This document shows positions 42,501 through 45,027 of a DNA stretch of 45,027 nt, one piece after another (the first letter of the stretch is position 1; each line of letters begins with the position of its first letter). The notes under the pieces were generated by a model. That model saw only the letters and a list, made by a program, of their open reading frames with translations. It ran no database searches and had not been told where the DNA came from. The stretch comes from Thermoplasmata archaeon (GTDB taxonomy: Archaea; Thermoplasmatota; Thermoplasmata; Methanomassiliicoccales; Methanomethylophilaceae). A program made the translations under genes and the position numbers. The stretch is from assembly GCA_015063135.1 (NCBI GenBank), contig SUTA01000035.1:1-45027 (forward strand), in the 5' to 3' direction.

Positions 42501-44068
42501 TACGAGGTGGCGCTTGTTCCGACGGCAACGGAGAGGTCCTTCCCGAGGGTTCCGTTGTTTACGATCTTACCCTTGCTGCCGACTTTGATTGCGTTGATGC
42601 CTTCACCGATGTCGGTACCGGCATTGGTGCTTCCGATTTGGGCTCCCTCCTCGATGATGAGGGTTCCGTTGACGGTCAGCAGTCCGCCGTTGAGGGCGAG
42701 CATCTTGGTAACGGTGACGGTGGCACCCTCGGGGATGGTCAGGTCCTCCATGAGGACGCCGTTCTCGATGGGGCCGGTAACATTTCCGGACAGCTTGGTG
42801 TAGGTGTTGGTCGCAGGCATGTCCACAACGTTCAGTCCGAGTTTCTCTTCCGGATACTCACCGTACTCATAGTTCCCGATGGACATTCCGGAGAAGGTGG
42901 CACCCTGGCGGATGGTGACGGTAGCCATGTGGTCAGTGTAGTCTGTCTCGTCGTCAATTGAGATCAGGTTAAGCAGACCGACTCCTTTAACGGATGACCA
43001 GACATCCATGCTGGCATCGGGCAGGAGGAGGATGGTCTTGAGTTCGTTCTTGACTCCGAAGGTCAGAGCCTTGCCTACGTAGAGGGTTCCGAGGATTTTG
43101 ATGTCCGTCTGGATCTTCGAGGGCGCGGTGTAGTATCCGCGGATGACATTGGATTCGGCGGTGATGTCCGCGCTGACGACATCGTTGTCAGCGAGGGCTA
43201 AGATTCCTGCAGTGGTTCCGGTGATCATCCCCGCGAGACCAGCTGCGGTCTTGACTGTCATTGATCCGGTCTTGACAGTGATGGAGTTCAGAGCAGCGAG
43301 GGTTCCGGAGACCTTGAGCACGCCCTCAGCATTCTCGAAGACGAGAGCTCCGCCGTTTACTGCGGTCAGAGCGGCCACGGCCTCGTTGGCACCGACTGTA
43401 ACGCTAGCGGTGCCGCTGGTGATGCTCACGGCGTCGCCATCGGCAGCGAGTGCGATGGATTCGGACATGTCGCCGAGGTAGGTGATTTTTCCAGCAGTGG
43501 TGATGACTGCATTGGAGGTGAGGTTCTCAATCACGTTAGCGGAAACCAGCTTGCCATCGGAGGCAATCTTGATCTTTCCGTCTCCGAGCGTGACAACGGC
43601 ACCAGTGACGTTTCCGCTCACGGTGCTGGCGCTCTTGTTGGCGCTGTCCAGCTTCGCGGTGTAGGTCAGGTTCTCGGCGCTTCCGAGATTATCCACAGCT
43701 ATCTTGTCGATGACGATGTTCGCATCGGCAATGGTGCCGTTCACGGGAGCGGCCTTGACCTGGTAGATCGTGATATCGACCAAGTTGCCGGCTGTGCCTT
43801 TGAAGGTGACTTCGGCACCGACGAGAACATAGATCGCAGCAGCGGCATCGGTAGTGCCGTTGACGGTTATGATCATGCTGGTTCCGACATAGTAGTTCCC
43901 AGCCTCGCTGATGGTAGCGGGTGCGGGCGCGACGTTGGTCACGTCAGCGGCATCGACACTCTCAGAGGAGGCCATCACAATGGCGGCTCCTGCAGCAATC
44001 ATCGCGAAGACCGCGACGATGGCCAGCAGGACCGTCTTGTTGTTCGTTTTCATTTCGTTTTTCATCAT
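39449..44068 (-). CDS. giant anchored adhesin-like surface protein
   Basis: A 1539-residue protein. Signal peptide NKTVLLAIVAVFAMIAAGAAIVMA (start 44068; Met 6 at 44053 is an equally good start). The body is a long series of short beta strands separated by turns such as NGTLIIEEGAQIG, DVKGTVILGD, AGTLAVFDGTLTVTTNGEAQ and NVYGILDVDGAMVVNG, the pattern of a parallel beta-helix adhesin. Near the C-terminus a small domain (GMSIYVDGVKRFSGAEIVG, then ATITFNGKVLSGLLTFEV) precedes an acidic linker (DQPDIPEQEKEDN) and the membrane anchor VIMVLLAVLVVMVVILAIVV with RMMRS tail. The last domain and anchor are shared with the paralogue at the window's end. Asn-Xaa-Ser/Thr sites are frequent, so it is probably glycosylated, perhaps by the left-hand glycan system (inference). 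Confidence 0.9.
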   Translation of the reverse strand: MMKNEMKTNNKTVLLAIVAVFAMIAAGAAIVMASSESVDAADVTNVAPAPATISEAGNYYVGTSMIITVNGTTDAAAAIYVLVGAEVTFKGTAGNLVDITIYQVKAAPVNGTIADANIVIDKIAVDNLGSAENLTYTAKLDSANKSASTVSGNVTGAVVTLGDGKIKIASDGKLVSANVIENLTSNAVITTAGKITYLGDMSESIALAADGDAVSITSGTASVTVGANEAVAALTAVNGGALVFENAEGVLKVSGTLAALNSITVKTGSMTVKTAAGLAGMITGTTAGILALADNDVVSADITAESNVIRGYYTAPSKIQTDIKILGTLYVGKALTFGVKNELKTILLLPDASMDVWSSVKGVGLLNLISIDDETDYTDHMATVTIRQGATFSGMSIGNYEYGEYPEEKLGLNVVDMPATNTYTKLSGNVTGPIENGVLMEDLTIPEGATVTVTKMLALNGGLLTVNGTLIIEEGAQIGSTNAGTDIGEGINAIKVGSKGKIVNNGTLGKDLSVAVGTSATSYVELNGVYGLGISVSSSAIDLSGDITMISDTLYPANIETAGATITKDLTVPKYVTLNIISATLSSTLDVKGTVILGDVESEVAEDVIALKMKAGAVLNVTGTLCGADDVVEEIEYNHGQIAAYVTEPGKDLLSDVAITTPTAIIDTLAGEYSKLGEIPVYYTTSGYTIEVVKYTYIDENGDSMYYQRAEVSGSLVPSVAKPTGYEVEDEATFALSGGFFFINSEDKLAYNSDAIVALVDDDAYLIVEGEISSKFLVLNDNIVGAHFIVGGASENPVYYIVDYNAGLLSAVLADDYTITIVGLEGYKFDLAGDYSLPADCVIESAGAGSFVIPEGVSFTVMAGATLDPEVFAAIDGRLIVMADGVCDNVPEELYAVYSEDAAGNMKYCGFQTALNDAVAGETISVVRDVELDSLTVPTGVTVEIEAGTFAIKKSLIVSNDAKFITGGNFNMGTAQNKNSKVTVYGTLDATSGNSTFIGVADYEMVIESTGNFIYKTSQEFTNTKLVGAVYKDGTYNVLTTLDNAIEEGATAITIAQDYNSSAPIELDGVTLTINADTKVTLGTVDVAGGSIVILGEGEHVGKLTAIINGTNGVDEAATVTVTSFTGSISDKAKNGAYTMSLDAMTSGSLTVTSGTLVIGAEAITVAPDQYLTVATDAELINNVNTNITNRGALNVAGTLAVFDGTLTVTTNGEAQFNVYGILDVDGAMVVNGTASSVANISGLAYIDGQIAIGAFNLYGAMYINDDAESTASATFNGNVMLGESSFTGAVATLDGKNLNMDATHYILAFAGAEVDDQIVEKLNLKTTEFYINGTLYATAYGVAGNAIRTVTLDDTGVINANTVIVVPGYNMDGLTDVTNWKDINGVKFAAIPNIGAAGAEAMFFEGEAGVAEIVISVGTGMSIYVDGVKRFSGAEIVGTMGAHTVSVTVDPGYKYADGTTATITFNGKVLSGLLTFEVTPDMVGKQVILSAIGDIVVDQPDIPEQEKEDNTVIMVLLAVLVVMVVILAIVVILRMMRS

Positions 44069-44103
44069 AGGAACATAATGTAAACACTACAACATCGTAT
44101 GAC

Positions 44104-44113
44104 AAATATTAAC
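44104..44113 (-). promoter_or_regulatory. TATA box for the giant adhesin gene
   Basis: GTTAATATTT on the minus strand lies about 40 bases before the ATG at 44068. The leader would be only about 15 bases and lacks a clear ribosome site. Confidence 0.4.
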
Positions 44114-44726
44114 AGAAAAAAACGTCTGACACTTTGACGATAGACAACAAAAGGAGGCCCATAGCATTCCGATCTGATTGACATCGGAGATGTATTTTGC
44201 CATATCAGACGCAATGACGAAAATCATCCAATAAGCGAATAGCCAATAAACCTGACTATTTTAATTGTTACATGGTCCGCCTATCGATCGGTCAGATCCG
44301 GTGTTTCAGTCCAATGGGCCGGTTGACTTACCCATGGTTAACATCGAATGGTGCCCTCTAGTAACTGTCTGCGTTTTTCAGGCGATATATTCAAACGATT
44401 TTGGATTATGGGAAGTTCATCCCATAAACAGGCTGCTGCAAGGAATATCGTTTGGACAGTCACTATGCGGGCCTGTTGGATTACGATGAACATTCAGCGA
44501 TTGAGATGACAATTCCCCTCTCGCCTCTTGGAGGATTCGTATGCCAGTCCTCCAAAGACCGATAAGGCAGACACCAACCCCTGAGGGCCTGCTGAGTCGG
44601 ATCCTCCGTGCTCCATTTCATCTTTCGTTCATGTTCTGCGATGCATCAATATGAGGATGCGATCGCAGGGCGAGAGGTTACCCGCACAGCCACATCACGA
44701 TCCAAGTTCTGAATTGAGAATAGGTT
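44114..44726. other. intergenic stretch between adhesin paralogues, no gene seen
   Basis: About 610 bases of moderately AT-rich sequence, unlike the GC-rich genes around it. A 74-codon frame on the plus strand (44265-44489) has no ribosome site or protein-like pattern I trust. The stretch GACTATTTTAATTG (about 44254-44267) could be a promoter for a small RNA, but I see no clear transcript end. Confidence 0.3.
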
Positions 44727-44888
44727 CCGCCCCAGAGGGCGGTAAGGGGTTTGCGAGGTCCGGCAAGCCGGACCTCGGAGGGGAGATCAGCTCCTCATCA
44801 TCCTGAGGATGACGACGATCGCCAGGATGACGACCATCACAACGAGGACGGCGAGCAGCACCATGATGATAGTGTTGTCCTCCTTCTC
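44726..44888 (-). repeat. repeated 3' end of adhesin gene plus hairpins (copy 2)
   Basis: Near-identical to 39388-39550. Both copies are in the same orientation, so recombination between them would delete the 5.3 kb holding the complete adhesin gene and join the other gene to the first copy's 3' end. Confidence 0.85.
44727..44777 (-). terminator. twin hairpins after the partial adhesin gene
   Basis: CGAGGTCCGG-CAAG-CCGGACCTCG (44754-44777) and CCGCCC-CAGA-GGGCGG (44727-44742) repeat the arrangement seen after the complete adhesin gene. The weaker hairpin keeps its stem despite base changes in the loop, which suggests selection on structure. Confidence 0.55.
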
Positions 44889-45027
44889 CTGCTCAGGGAT
44901 GACGGGCTCGTCGATGACGATGTCTCCGGTGACGGAGAGGACGTACTTGGCGGTGGGTCCGACCATCTCAGGGGTGATCTCGAAGACCATCAGGCCGCTG
45001 AGGACCTTGCCGTTGAAGGTGACCTCG
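44787..45027 (-). CDS. C-terminal end of a second adhesin-like surface protein (partial)
   Basis: The last 79 residues of a gene that runs off the window. It ends with the same small domain (TFNGKVLSGLMVFEITPEMV), acidic linker (DEPVIPEQEKEDN) and membrane anchor as the 1539-residue adhesin, differing at few positions in the anchor. It is evidently a paralogue in a tandem array of surface genes on the minus strand. Confidence 0.88.
   Translation of the reverse strand, partial: EVTFNGKVLSGLMVFEITPEMVGPTAKYVLSVTGDIVIDEPVIPEQEKEDNTIIMVLLAVLVVMVVILAIVVILRMMRS

Noticed and set aside
40769-42961. 730-codon open frame antisense to the giant adhesin
   Set aside because: It is Gly/Asp/Val-rich with no start signal; it reflects the repetitive codon use of the adhesin on the other strand.
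44265-44489. 74-codon plus-strand frame between adhesin genes
   Set aside because: No ribosome site, no recognisable composition, and a non-ATG start.
1-45027. CRISPR array, tRNA, rRNA or insertion sequence
   Set aside because: No regularly spaced short repeats, no cloverleaf-like sequences and no convincing transposase were seen; the repeats found are coding repeats and gene ends.

Overview
The window reads as archaeal, most likely a host-associated Methanomassiliicoccales-type methanogen; this is inference, because no rRNA or marker gene is present. The basis is TATA boxes about 25-30 bases upstream of short or absent leaders, GGAGG/GGTGA ribosome sites, an archaeal fused phosphoglucose/phosphomannose isomerase, a DUF4443-like regulator, large anchored surface proteins, and near-total avoidance of TAG as a stop. 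Of the complete genes listed, only one stops with TAG, and that same gene carries two further in-frame TAGs. This suits a lineage that decodes UAG as pyrrolysine, although no pyl gene is in the window.

Left region (1-12.1 kb, + strand): glycan biosynthesis. It opens with an AT-rich two-gene island (about 240-4380) unlike its GC-rich surroundings. The first gene fuses a family 2 glycosyltransferase to a complete glycyl radical enzyme, and the second is the radical-SAM activase. I consider this pair the most novel object here. Next come a phosphoglucose/phosphomannose isomerase, UDP-galactopyranose mutase (glf), UDP-glucose 4-epimerase (galE), a GlfT-like glycosyltransferase interrupted by amber codons, a HAD-family protein of the kind found in glycan loci, and another family 2 glycosyltransferase. 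Together they can make UDP-galactofuranose and transfer it to a surface glycan.

Middle region (11.8-24.6 kb): secreted or anchored surface proteins. Two are divergent from a shared AT element. A two-gene minus-strand unit pairs a beta-propeller protein that has no anchor with a membrane-anchored partner. A further secreted protein carries transcobalamin-like (DUF4430-like) domains.

Right-centre region (24.8-37.1 kb, minus strand): one tightly packed unit, almost every junction overlapping by 4-11 bases. In transcription order it encodes a beta-propeller/B-repeat surface protein, a protein with two DUF4430-like domains, a DUF4430-like domain fused to a BtuF-type binding protein, a second anchored beta-propeller protein, a BtuC/FecC-type permease, a BtuD/FecE-type ATPase, a triple zinc-ribbon protein, a DUF4443-like winged-helix protein and a leucine-rich-repeat surface protein. 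I read it as a surface capture-and-import system, probably for corrinoids, possibly for iron chelates or haem.

Right end (37.2-45 kb): a DUF3784/DUF1648 membrane protein divergent from a TetR-type regulator and a small membrane protein, then a 1539-residue adhesin-like protein and the 3' end of a paralogue. The two adhesin genes share a near-identical C-terminus and downstream hairpins about 5.3 kb apart. Several long frames in this GC-rich DNA run past their natural end into neighbours; these are flagged.
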